Source: Diphasiastrum complanatum (taxonomy: Eukaryota > Streptophyta > Lycopodiopsida > Lycopodiales > Lycopodiaceae). Taken from it: a DNA stretch of 64,000 nucleotides. The stretch covers positions 27,519,253 through 27,583,252 of the forward strand of contig CM055104.1 of NCBI GenBank assembly GCA_029204225.1, in the 5' to 3' direction. Shown here one piece after another: positions 1 to 10,029 of the stretch; the stretch's first letter is position 1, and each line of letters opens with the position of its first letter. Under the pieces are notes generated by a model. It worked only from the letters and a program-made list of their open reading frames with translations. It did not search any database and was not told the DNA's origin. The position numbers were made by a program, and so were the translations under genes.

Positions 1-741
1 TAATTAATTTATGTTGTTGTGCCTTTGGTAAATTCAAATTAGCTTGTCCATGAATCAAATATTCAAGATTATTTATTGTCCAATCAAGCACTGCATCCAC
101 ATAAAATATAGCTACATTTGGTAACTCATCATCAGTATTTTAATTCTTTGAGATGATTTGATTTCTAACACATAACCAACCGTATGATGTTGCTTTCCCT
201 TGAATACTACTAGTCAACATTCAAGCAACCACCTAATGATTCTTCTCGTACTACAAGTCCTATTCACCAAATATAATAATGATTGATGATCTATATAGAA
301 AGCAAAATTTGTTTCCATGATATAATGATGGATTTTTTTTACTAAAAAGACCATTGCCAAGGCTTCTTGTTTAGTTTTGAAATAGTTGACTTTCGCATCA
401 TTCAATTGTCAAATGGAAAATATGGCAGAAGAATCATTCTTATATTCACTTGGTTGGATCAATACATCTCCTATAACATACTTTGATCCATTTTTAGCGG
501 CACATGAAATTTAATCATCCAATTTGTTGATCGTAAGATGGGTTTTAAAATCAGTGCATCCTTTAGCTTTTGGGAGGCTTCCAAAGCTTTTTCTATCCAA
601 AGTGAAATGATTGTAAGTTTATATATAAGACATGCCAATTCCGCAAAGAGCAAATGAATGTCCTATAATAGTTGGCATGTCCCATAAAGATGTATAACCT
701 ATCGGACCATCCTTGGTGGTGGAAGAATCATGATTATCTGC
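1..741 (-). mobile_element. Ty3/gypsy pol fragment (RT end to RNase H), degenerate
   Basis: A minus-strand fragment of a Ty3/gypsy polyprotein. Two broken reading frames show the RT-RNase H connection (about 471-653) and the RNase H core (about 214-405, with the EALAMV and IDHQSLLYLVN motifs), followed by integrase-proximal sequence down to base 1. The whole piece is an inverted near-copy of 14219-14957, so both come from one gypsy family. At about 741 gypsy sequence stops abruptly and Ty1/copia reverse transcriptase begins on the same strand, a chimeric junction. No intact ORF remains; this is a relic. The element continues left of the window. Confidence 0.85.
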
Positions 742-1120
742 TGCTCTAGGTGCTTGCTTGCGTCCATAGAGACTCTTTTTCAAAAAACACACTTTTGCTT
801 CATGCTCCTCCTTGATGAAGCCCTCAAGTTGCCTCATGTAGATCTCTTCCTCCAAGTGGCCATTGAGGAAGGCATTTGTAACATCAAGTTGAAATAGCTT
901 CCAAATGAAAGTAGTAGCAAGACTAATGATCAATTTTATTGTAACTAGCTTAGCCACAGGAGCAAAAATTTCATCATAATCAATACCTTGGCCTGCAAGA
1001 CACCTTTTGCTACAAGCCTAGCTTTATACTTATTTAGTGATCCATCTTGATTATACTCCAATCTACACACCCACTTGCAATCAAGTGGTTTTTCCCCTTG
1101 AGGGCAATCAACAAGATCCC
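742..1120 (-). mobile_element. Ty1/copia reverse transcriptase N-terminal fragment
   Basis: Minus-strand Ty1/copia RT fragment. Upstream sequence (about 1120-960) encodes the conserved start of the RT domain (DCKW... YKARLVAKG), and the next part (about 957-745) shows the QLDVTNAFLNG motif, an EEIYM...EGF segment and LKKSLYG..QAPR, in the normal copia order. The frame is broken between the two parts. The YVDD active site and RNase H are absent because gypsy sequence replaces them at about 741. Non-functional relic. Confidence 0.85.
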
Positions 1121-1282
1121 AAGTATCTATCTATTGTATTTATGTTCACATGTTATATTTCTTAATAAATGCACTCCCTTTATACGTACAATTTTATTGT
1201 TAATTGTAATGATATAACTAGAGAACAAATCAAATGTACACACCACAAGTATGATAGTACATTGTGCTGAAAAAACATGTTT

Positions 1283-1329
<47 letters not shown>

Positions 1330-1600
1330 TCCCTCTATACAATTTTGTTGCTTAAAGCTATATCATTATTTTACTGTTCTAAAGTGTTTAGTGATATTAT
1401 TGGAAAATTAAAAATTGTATACACACAAGACTTGTGAAAGTATTGTTTGTATTTATGGTGTGACAAAATAAAACAAAAAGATCAAACCATTGTGACTAAA
1501 CTATTCAAAATAGCATTGACTTAAGTAGATATCATTGTGTACAGGAAATTAAATTGAAAATCTTGTGTCATGGTTACGACATCATATCTTATTATTGTAA
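1121..1600. other. AT-rich spacer with compound microsatellite
   Basis: No coding signal recognised. It holds a compound (TC)n(TA)n microsatellite at about 1282-1324. The spacer separates the copia RT N-terminus (left) from possible copia linker sequence (1611-1830), so it may be a later insertion or a decayed part of that element. Confidence 0.6.
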
Positions 1601-1610
1601 GATAACAACC

Positions 1611-1830
1611 TCATATACCTTCTTTAGGTTCTCCATTTTTGTCAAGGTCTTGTGCTCTTGTGTAAATTGGTTCATCTCTATCAATCTCAAAACCTTGCTG
1701 TCTCGCAGGAAGTAGATGATCACCTAGATCACGTTCATTGCATACAATTTGCTCTTCTTGGAATTTTAGGACACCTTCATTAGATACCTCTTGCATATCA
1801 ATATCAATAATAACCTCTTGTCATTGTTGG
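1611..1830 (-). pseudogene. possible Ty1/copia integrase-RT linker remnant
   Basis: A 61-residue minus-strand frame rich in Glu, Asp and Arg lies just upstream, in element order, of the copia RT fragment ending at 1120. Copia polyproteins have a charged, poorly conserved linker here, so position rather than sequence suggests the call. No diagnostic motif is present. Confidence 0.3.
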
Positions 1831-1990
1831 AATCAATTGAAAATGGATCCTTCAGCTTACGAAACGAACACAATAGTGTCTCCAGATATGGAATCATGTG
1901 ATGGCCCCATTCAGGACAAGCTCATATACGATCTTTGAATGACAACTGCCATGGTTTCTCACCTCACTATAAAGGATCTAAGAAATTTAA

Positions 1991-2545
1991 TGTGTGAAAA
2001 ATACAAAAAGATATCTATGTTGACTTTAGGAGTTTGATTAAGTTTTTCCATCAAGCATCTATGTGTAGGAAGTTCAGAAGCAAAATAGTCAATTACACAT
2101 GTATTTTGATCATTAGGCCAAAAGTCCGATATGACTTCAAGGTGGGTAGAAGTAGAAACTCGAGCTACCAAAGGAATTGCCATTTGTACTTTACATGCCA
2201 CATTTAATGCATGAAAGACTATGTGGCACAATTAGACATAGTGAGGTGGCTTGGATAAGTCTAAATAGCTTGAGAGGTGGATCCACAACTCCAATTCAAC
2301 TCAAAGTAGGAGAAGAGTCCATGGATCTATATATATGTGATGTACTCTCATTGAGAAAATGATGAAATTTGTGTGTAATGCAAATTTGGAGACAAGCTCT
2401 TTGTGCCCTCTCTCTCTCCACGAGTTTTGTACTTGTTATTTTCTCTTTCTAGCCGAGTAGAGGCATTTATGATGCTTAGTTTTATGTTTTGTTGACAGAT
2501 CTTGCTTGTAACACAATATCCACCTTTTATTAACATTGAAGCTGG
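1991..2545 (+). repeat. copia-type LTR relic
   Basis: Begins TGTGTGAAAAATAC and shares ordered blocks with the LTR at 11716 (an 'atctatgtt...' block, then 'atcaagcatct..gtgtagga', then a block of short 'gaggtgg' repeats and a CT-rich stretch near the 3' part). It has no internal coding region beside it. It ends roughly where element H copy 1 begins; exact ends are uncertain. Confidence 0.6.
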
Positions 2546-2594
2546 CACACCACAAGTCAGAGGCTCAGCTCTTTGTCCTGAAAAATTACATAAC

Positions 2595-2960
2595 TTAAAA
2601 TATCACTTTGTCCGGGAAAAGCTTATCATTATGTACATCGTCAACACTAGGGAGAAGCTCATTAACATCAAAATCAATTATATCCGAAAATTCATCAAGC
2701 TCTTTGCTCAAAATGCAAAGAGTCTCAGCTTCCGTGAAGACAAAAAGATCCGATATTGTCAAAAAGAAATTATTATCTATATTATCAGTAGGCAAAGTGA
2801 TCAAAGATTTATCAGAAGGAGAAAGGGTAGCGGGTATTCTAGGGCCTATAGAAGTAGCCCTATTTTGAACAGGATCAAAATCAGAACAATCATCTAAATT
2901 AACACTTGTATCAATAAAAAAAGTATCTATATCTACAATCTTTGACTTTTTCGCTCATCA
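2595..2960 (-). pseudogene. element H gene C fragment (copy 1, inverted position)
   Basis: A minus-strand frame encodes the acidic middle of the protein seen at 35517-36509. Shared blocks are a FIDT...DD segment, then 'NNFFLTISDLF' against 'NDDLYFTTADLC', then 'LCILS..LDEFSDIIDFDVNELL' against 'LCLLSGTISKFSDFVDFETDDL'. The N-terminal third is absent and the frame stops at 2595. Unlike copy 2, where gene C points away from gene B, this fragment lies to the left of gene A and diverges from it, so the arrangement is rearranged or alternative. Function unknown. Confidence 0.65.
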
Positions 2961-3088
2961 CTGCCCGAAGAGACCCAAAAATATTGAAAATGAATATGAC
3001 AGATGGTTGAGATGAGAAAATCGATGTACCATTAATGTATATGCATTGTCAAACCATGGTTAACACAGATAAACAGAGTTAATTTGTG

Positions 3089-3096
3089 GCGCCAAA
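3089..3096 (-). promoter_or_regulatory. E2F-like site upstream of gene A (copy 1)
   Basis: TTTGGCGC on the minus strand, within a GGCGCC palindrome, about 115 bp before the ATG of gene A. It matches the E2F/DP consensus TTTSSCGC. The equivalent region of copy 2 (31400-31407) has the same octamer on the plus strand. Binding is inferred, not shown. Confidence 0.45.
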
Positions 3097-3210
3097 TAGA
3101 TCAGTGTTTCAAATTTTCGCCAACACTTTTTCTCAGATTCATGGCTTTTTGTCTACACAAATTTTCAGATTCATAGTTCATTGTTTCAGATTTTTGCATA
3201 CAAATTAGGA

Positions 3211-4576
3211 ATGGCGCCATCAAGGAAGCCGTGATCCTCAATCGACTCTGTGTTTGTTTTTCAATGAGATAGATGATAATGGATTATGGGTGCCAAGAAA
3301 ATATTCAAAAAACTCTTGGGTTTTGATGCATCCATCATCAAGAGGAGCATTTTGAAAAAGGAAAAGGTCAAAACTATCATTTCGATCTTATTGGAAGGCC
3401 AGAATTTTGGATTTCTAAACATCATCAGGAGGAAAATCTATTTCTGAAATTCTAGTCCAACATATACATATGCATTTAGAGATAAATGTGCAAGGATTCA
3501 ACCGTCAGGATCACAAAAAAAACAACTGTGAATATTGATATTTCTGATGCTTTGATTTTTGTCATTCATAAATATCTAATAGTAAACTTGCCAATCTGAT
3601 TATTTTTCTCTTGCAGATTTATATCCATCCAACATAAATGAATGGGAGCCGAGTGGATCTTTAGCAGGTGTGTTAGATGTTATTCACACTGATATTGGAC
3701 AGTTGCAATATCGAGGTAGAATTGCAAAAGATCTAGCTGATAGTGGGATCTTTTTTTATGAATCAATGTACATTCCTTATACAAAAGAAAATTTTGAAAA
3801 AATAGTACCAATTTCATTACCTAGTTTTGAAAGTGATGAATGGATTGCACCAGATGCTACAGTTTCAGAATCATTTCATTGCAAGATATATAATGATGTA
3901 AAAAATTCATTAAAAATGAGCACGGGATCAAAAATAGTCAGATTGAGTTGGTTTATTTCCTTGAATATATTTGTGGATTTCTTTTCAAGTGTCAATGTAC
4001 ACAAAACCCCAACGATGTTTGTATGCAAAAATTTATCAGATAGTTTATTATCTGAACTTATGGCAGAAGGCTGGGACAAAAGATCAGATGGAGAAATAGA
4101 ATGCAGAATTAAAATGTCTTCCATGTGTTTCTGTTATCAAATTGAAAAACAAATGTTGAGCTTATGCTTCCATTATCAAAGATGGAAAAAAAATAAAGGT
4201 AAATGGGTGCCACTCGATCAAGACTTGGAAGCCAGTGGACATTCAAAACAAAAGAAATATTGAAATTATATACAATGATGTTGTTTTGACATGTGTTGAG
4301 GTGAAAAAAGATTGGATTCTAAACTACATCCGACGAAAACTATTGCTCTTACAAGATGATGTACTTTCAGACTTCAGATTCATTTTCAATGGTAAACGTT
4401 AGTAACTGTAAACACTCGATCTTTTATGAATAGTTTCAATCAAAACTTTCTAATACAAACTCTGTACTAATTCTAAGTAACTTTCTATTAGTTTTATGCA
4501 GATACGTAAAAGACATGAGCTCGAGATCAAATGCACAGATATTGACGAAACAATCCAACTTATGGAAGAACATTGA
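3211..4576 (+). pseudogene. element H gene A, copy 1 (unknown protein, possible ubiquitin-like C-terminus)
   Basis: Three exons aligned with copy 2 (31427-32796): exon 1 from the ATG at 3211 (contains stops), intron 3528-3616 (GT...TTGCAG), exon 2 with an open 197-residue frame at 3670-4263, intron 4392-4501 (GTAAAC...TGCAG), exon 3 ending at 4574-4576. Conserved blocks include NEWEP, VIHTDIGQLQY, LPSFESDEW, TGSKIVRLSWFISLN, TPTMFVCKNLSD and EKQMLSLCFHYQ. The last part (VKKDWILNYIRRKL...DFRFIFNG...IRKRHELEIK) has the look of a ubiquitin-like beta-grasp end; that is inference. A +1 frame step is needed near 4258, and the same step is needed in copy 2. The gene converges on gene B. I do not recognise the family; exon 1 is broken. 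Confidence 0.6.
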
Positions 4577-4946
4577 GATTCACTATCAGCAATTACATGC
4601 CAATCATCATGTCTTTTTATCATTATAGAAAAATTGCATTCCAGTATTAGACTATGGACACAAGTTGATTGTAAGAATCTATTGTGATATCAATAAAAAA
4701 AACCCATAAACGGGTTATTTACAAGTAAAATGATTGTATCTTTTTTTTTTTGTCTCTCTATTTACAAATAGATCTCTATTCAATCAATTTTTCTATATTT
4801 TCTATATCAGTATTAGGAACTAATAAGGCAACAGCTCCTTCTATAATCATGTCCTCCTCTGTTTCGGGAAGAGCCTCAATGCCTTTTAAGACAAGAGGAA
4901 TATCTGCTACAAAATTGCCTTCCTCTGTATTAGGAAGGACTTTTAT

Positions 4947-6847
4947 TCATTTTTTATCATATAAAATAATATCTGCATCTTGAGCAACCTGAAAGGCTGT
5001 TAAGACAGGAGCAACTTCCTTTTGAGGGCCCTCGATTGCAAGTGCAACACTTACATCGTACTGGGCATAGGTTTTGATCAACTCTTGCCGAAATCTATAT
5101 ACATCATCAGGAGTATACGGCTCAAGAGTGAACTATCATCACAAAACACAAAAATCAGCAAATTACAAACAATGATAGTAATAAAATATGAATCAGAATG
5201 AAATGAACTACATATGAATAGAATATTACCTTTTCAATATCTACATCCGTTTGTAAATTATACCATTCAAAAAATAGCTTCATATTGTACAAGACGAACC
5301 ATGCACAACTAAAAGCGTCTTTTTGTTGTACACACTACACATATAGAACGAAAATTAGTGATATTATGATAGAAATTTTATTTATGCTATGACGATACAT
5401 TTGAATTAAAAAAGGAATACATGCATATCCGAGATAAATTGAATATACCTTGAGAGATTTAATGGTTATCTCTCCAATTGAAGTTGCCATTGTCGGTATT
5501 TCCCGAACGACATCATGAAGTAGAGAATCAAATTCTCTATGTGTATTTGCAGCTGAGTTTAATTTTACACATAGAAAATTTGATACTCCCTCCTTATTTA
5601 TCTTTACAAAAAGAATGTTCAGGCTCCAATGCCGACTCCAATAACCAAAATGCAAATATCGATAAATTCATATTTATGAAAAAATTTCGTTCTTATTAAA
5701 GCAACAAAAACAAAAGAGCAATCCTTACTTATTTTCATATGGAATCAAATAGAATTTTGCCATAGGACTGCACTCGATAATATAGACAGCCTTCTCAAAA
5801 TTGGCTTCTTTCGCCTTTACCGCTCCCATGAAAAATGGACTAACTACAAAAATTGTACCATGGGAATCGAAACTAATGCTATTCTGCAAAAAAAAAACTC
5901 CGGCCTCTACTATTGCATCTGAAATTTCTGAGGTCTTATCTTTTAGCTCGGCACAAAATTTGGGACCTAATTTAAAGCTTCTACGTGTGTCTGGAAGAAA
6001 AAAAATCAAAAAGTTGCTAAGAATATCAATTTTGTTAGCTAGGTAGGCCTCATATTGATTATGATGGTCAAAAAACCTGGGCTGGATCGTATGAAATTCT
6101 CACAAAAAGATTATGTATAGGAGCAGAAGCAAAAGCAGAAACAATATTTACAAATTTCTCTATTAATTTGTCTAGCTCCTCTTGGGTAATCAACACTTTT
6201 GGTGATGAAACCTGCTGAGGAGCTGGACGATTAACATGAGGAGGAAGGGGTGAAGATTCTCGATCTGAGTCAGATTCTTCAGCATCTGACTCAGAGCTCA
6301 GGAAGACACGGGGTCTCTTGGCCGAGATACATCTAGGAGGAAGGGAAGCAGCTGGTCTTCGAGATCCAGCCTTCTTGGGGACAGGCTGCTTTCTCTTCCT
6401 CCTAGAGGTAGTAGGCATGTCGGTTCTATCCAGAGGCAGGTCTCTGGAGGTGCTGGCATTATCAACATGCAGACCAGAATATCTGTCCCGGAGCCTTTTG
6501 AGAATGATGAAATCTTTGGCATGATGGTGACACGCTTACCATGCACTTCCAAAAGACAAGTATCCTCAAAAAACTGGGACAGAAAATCTTCTGCAGCACC
6601 CTGTAAGGCCTGCATGGCTGTCACAACAAAACGAACATTCAGCCCAAGTGACAGAGTGACATTCCGAATAGATTGGCCGAAAGGAGCTCTAGGGATCAAC
6701 AATTCAGTTGATCTCTGGAGTTTTCTGATCTCCCTCAGCCAGACCTGCTTCACGCCTACGACCAATACCAGGAGGAACACGGGAATGGGATGGCTGTACA
6801 GTGGTGATGGCACGGGCGGTGGATTTGGTCATGGCCATCATTCTCAT
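4947..6847 (-). pseudogene. element H gene B, copy 1: histone H3-fold plus Ulp1-like protease
   Basis: Five exons on the minus strand: 6847-6077, 5990-5729, 5635-5449, 5334-5230 and 5132-4947, with consistent GT-AG junctions that match copy 2. Exon 1 starts with a short H3-like tail (MTKSTARAITT), then an H3 histone fold at about 6741-6470: WLREIRKLQRSTELLI (alpha-N), a helix with [33 protein letters not shown], and RLRDRYS. A Lys/Arg-rich and then Ser/Asp-rich linker follows. Exons 3-4 carry C48 protease signatures: HWSLN (catalytic His), EFDSLL (Asp), and QQKDAFSCAW (Gln and catalytic Cys). Exon 5 ends with a PYTPDDVYRFRQEL helix. Two 1-bp lesions break the histone part (just before WLREIR and just after IMPK). 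Known H3 proteins end soon after the fold; this one continues into a protease. H3 similarity is strong and protease similarity good; fusion into one transcript is inferred from spacing and splice sites. Confidence 0.8.
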
Positions 6848-7600
6848 AAGAAGAAAATTAACAAAAAGAAGTTTGAACAAAACAAAAGTGGATGAAAACA
6901 AAAAAAATTGCAATGAAAGGGCGCTTGAGATCGATACCAGAACTGAATATCGGTTTCTAGCGCAAGATCTACAGAGATTATTTGAAGAAAAGAGATGCGC
7001 GCTTGAAAGCAATATTGCACTACCATCGGTATTGGACTCGAGCACACTGTGAGAGGGCGGAAGCTTGAACGGTGAAAGAGCGCGCTTGAGAGTGATATTG
7101 GGAGCTAAAAGCGAAAATTTTGCAAAAAAAAATGAAAATTCCGACTTATATTTACGAAATTTTTGCACGTGTGAAAAGACGGCGAAAACACGTGTTGTTA
7201 GATTATTAGGCCATGTGGAATGTCTGTACTGACAATGATGACCCCATTATGAGGCCACATGGGCTGACACATGTGCGCAAATCCATTATCGACGCGTTTC
7301 ATTCTTGCACATGACAGATGTCAGATCAATCATTCTAAGTACGACGCATTTATTTTGACCAATCACATGTCGACACGTGTTCCTTCGCCACTCCTCCACA
7401 CATGCAAATTTTTTTTTATAAATAAGTCTTTTTTGGCTTGGATTTTCACGCAAATTTACAATTGTTTTGCCGGATATCGATTTCAAGCGTGCCGCTTGCT
7501 CTCATTACCTTTCGTTGACTATTATGGGTCTGGATCCGATACTGCATCGTCTGGTATCGCATTCAAGCGCACTTCGCATCCTGAGCTAAGCTCAATTTCC
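6848..7600. promoter_or_regulatory. divergent B/C promoter region (copy 1), C side truncated
   Basis: A non-coding region left of which gene B runs on the minus strand; gene C should run to the right but is replaced by repeat R at about 7606. Three CACGTG G-boxes lie at 7166, 7189 and 7374. A TATA box (TATAAATA, 7417-7424) faces right and a TATA-like 'aatataa' near 7145-7156 faces left. An iterated motif of the form (TATCGA)TTTCAAGCGC occurs in inverted arrangement on both sides: minus strand at about 6921-6938, 6997-7018 and 7081-7100; plus strand at 7473-7492 and 7553-7570. These would lie in the 5' leaders of the two divergent transcripts. Confidence 0.6.
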
Positions 7601-7605
7601 GAAAA

Positions 7606-8781
7606 TTGCCACCTATGATGATGGTGGTAAGGTACTACATTGCCTTTCACCCTGAGAGCCATCCTCCATAACAATGCTCATATGGTGAGTTTGCAGCTCC
7701 TGCTGCTGCTGCTGCTGCAGAACAACAGGGAGACCCAGTGAAGCTATCATTCTTCTTATACAGATTGCTGCCGACGCCATCCGGAAGCGAATTCAATTTT
7801 GGCAGCTGCATGATACTGTTCAACGCATGATGATGACCATGCCCCAAGATTTTTGTAGATTCTGAAGAACAAGTGCCAAAAGAAGTTTGAAGGCGCTGTT
7901 TTGCTTTAGCGAGGTTTGATACTGTGGTTGCCTCAGCATCCCTTATTTCATCACAAGCTCCAGTGATGAGATTAGTGATGTATGTCTTACCAACAGTATG
8001 CTTACATCTCTTGCTCTCTGCGTCGCTGCTGCTCCAGCTGCCACTCTTACTGCGTTTCAAGTTCTTGCAGTTTTTTAAGTTGGATGTAACTGCATGCAGG
8101 TTGAATAAATTAGAAGAATCCCCTTTTGGAACTTTGGCGGAGAGTAATTCTGATCTCAAGGAAGCGTGTCCCTTATTACCACCAATATCCACATTGCAGC
8201 TGCATTCTGTGCTAGACTTCTTATCATCTTTCTGCCCTGATGTAGCCGTACCGCGGAAAGCCAATTCGTCCAAGAAATTCGTCTTCTCTGCATTGCACCT
8301 TGATATTTTGGATGCGGGATCTAAAACCAGGTGATGTGGAACCCTTTTATTTTCCGGACCGAGAAGACTATCAGCTTTGTGGACAGGCCGGCCTCTGAGG
8401 CTACCATCCATATTGCAGCTACATTCATCAGGAGGATTTGTGTCATTTCTGCCATTGAAAATCAGTTGTGTATAAGAAAAACTGCTATTGCCTCTTGGTG
8501 ACAATCCAGATGAGCTTTGATTTTCATTCAATCGAGCTTGAAGATTGAAGTCCATCAGCTCTGCATGCGAACCTCTAGGGTTTTCCTGTTTTCCTGTTGC
8601 ATGCTTTTGCTTCACATACACCTCCTGATCGCAGTCAGGACAAGGGGCTTTTCCAGACATATTCTCAATCATACTAAAACTCTTGCTCTTTAACCTGTCC
8701 GACAATCATAGGATCTGAATTTTTCTTGAGTACTGTTGACACATCAATTTGCATGATGGGTGTGGATGTGGATGTATACAT
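7606..8781 (-). pseudogene. captured gene fragment in block R, copy 1 (unknown protein)
   Basis: A minus-strand coding region of about 370-380 residues, found three times in the window (also at 40905-42023 and 58094-59117). The likely ATG is at 8781 by comparison with the other copies. The frame ends at 7647 with a GGWLSG tail preceded by an Ala run encoded by a (CTG)n tract near 7695-7718. Visible features: a CPDC zinc-ribbon half-site followed by charged residues, two ECSCN motifs, a basic Ser-rich stretch (KNLKRSKSGSWSSSDAESKR) and a C-terminal low-complexity Ala run. One extra T near 8685 shifts the frame after the first 30 or so codons. Differences among copies are mostly amino-acid changing, as expected for non-functional copies. 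No family recognised; the better base composition and spliced leader suggest a captured host gene. Confidence 0.6.
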
Positions 8782-9240
8782 GATTGCAGTGCTTCTTCTT
8801 GATAAGAGTATATTGTCTATCTGTCTGTACCGATATAGAGAGAAGCAGCAGCAGGCGAAGTGAGCTGATTACTTACCCACCAACAGGCAGACTTGTATTC
8901 CTGCCACCTGAAATAAAGTTTCATCCGTTTGACTCCAGCACCAGCAGGAGGAGAAAAAATGGATGGCTACTTAAAGAAATGTATCTGATGACGATGATGA
9001 TATGGCTTGGTGAGGGAGGGTATGCTCTCCTCTTTGTCCTTGGCTTGATCCAAACGATATTCAGCTCCGCTCCGATTCCCGACGATGATGATGCGAGGCG
9101 AGGCGAGGCGAGAGGAGAGCAGAGGAGTGAGGCAACGCGAAGCAAAGCAGAGCAGATGTGAGAAATAAAATGAGCAGGAGTACTTTATTTGAGTTACATT
9201 ACATAATATTAAACCACGTGCGAATTGAAAAGCGCGACCA
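8782..9240 (-). promoter_or_regulatory. 5' leader exon and splice donor of the captured gene, copy 1
   Basis: On the minus strand a CT/GC-rich leader (the plus strand shows gaggcgaggcgag and similar purine runs at 9094-9130) leads to a perfect splice donor, GTGG|GTAAGT, at 8877/8876. The acceptor lies somewhere before the ATG at 8781 but several AG candidates exist. This arrangement of non-coding exon, donor and then coding sequence is typical of a plant gene and supports capture from genomic DNA rather than from mRNA. Copies 2 and 3 retain it. Confidence 0.5.
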
Positions 9241-10029
9241 TGTGACCAAGTTTTAGTAATAAAATAGCTTCCAACATCTATTTCCCCAGCTAATACTTGG
9301 CCTCAAACTAAAATTCAATGCATTATAAAATGGTGATAACAATTTCCTTTCCCTTTGTGAAAGTACTTTACTTTTGAACCATAAATGGATTTACACAAGA
9401 TCCACAAGAGTGATTGGATGCTTTTTAAATAATCTATTGCAAAAACTAGACACAAAAAATTGATCTAGAATGGCAATTTTACATTCAACATGTAAGAACA
9501 ATAAAAAAGCATTTCTCATTGATGAAATCCCAGTCCACACGTGTGAACCACAGCCTAAATGTACGACCTGAAGACAGAGAATGAGGGCAATATCACTTTG
9601 GTAGCATTTAGAACATAAGCACTCAATACAAACGTGTAGTAGCTCGGGATTTGCCAATGAGCTCCAAAAGTTTTCTAAGTCCTCACTATGGGAGGATGGA
9701 ATACATACCAAAAGCCTCCTCCTTTGTAAAGTTAGGACCTGAATTTCCAGCACGTAATAAGGAATTTAACTTGGATTTCTTGCTCTAATTTGCCACTCTA
9801 GCCTCATTCCTAGGGTCATGCCAAATAGGTGGCTAGTTGGTCAATTTTCATCATAAATCTAGGATCACTACCAAATTGACTTGACCAACACTTTGTACTT
9901 GATCTAACTTAAAATAGGGTAGGTTTCCCACGTGGCTCCATGGTCTCACATGTGTGGGACCCACTTATGTACATAATTTACATTATTCTACATGGCTAGA
10001 TTTCCCAACATTAGCAATTTTTCACACTC
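9241..10029. repeat. non-coding part of block R, copy 1
   Basis: No coding signal recognised. The segment is repeated nearly unchanged at about 59560-60276, which shows that block R, including this spacer and the copia relic beyond it, was duplicated as a unit. Copy 2 lacks it. Confidence 0.6.

Noticed and set aside
1127-1342. Minus-strand ORF of 71 codons
   Set aside because: Mostly translation of the (TC)n(TA)n microsatellite.
4947-6847. Gene B as a host centromeric histone (CenH3)
   Set aside because: Loop 1 shows no expansion, the protein continues into a protease, the locus is one of two repeated copies beside unknown element genes, and both copies are broken.
7924-8334. Plus-strand ORF of 136 codons, conserved in all three R copies
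   Set aside because: Antisense shadow of the captured gene; it is conserved only because the DNA copies are similar.
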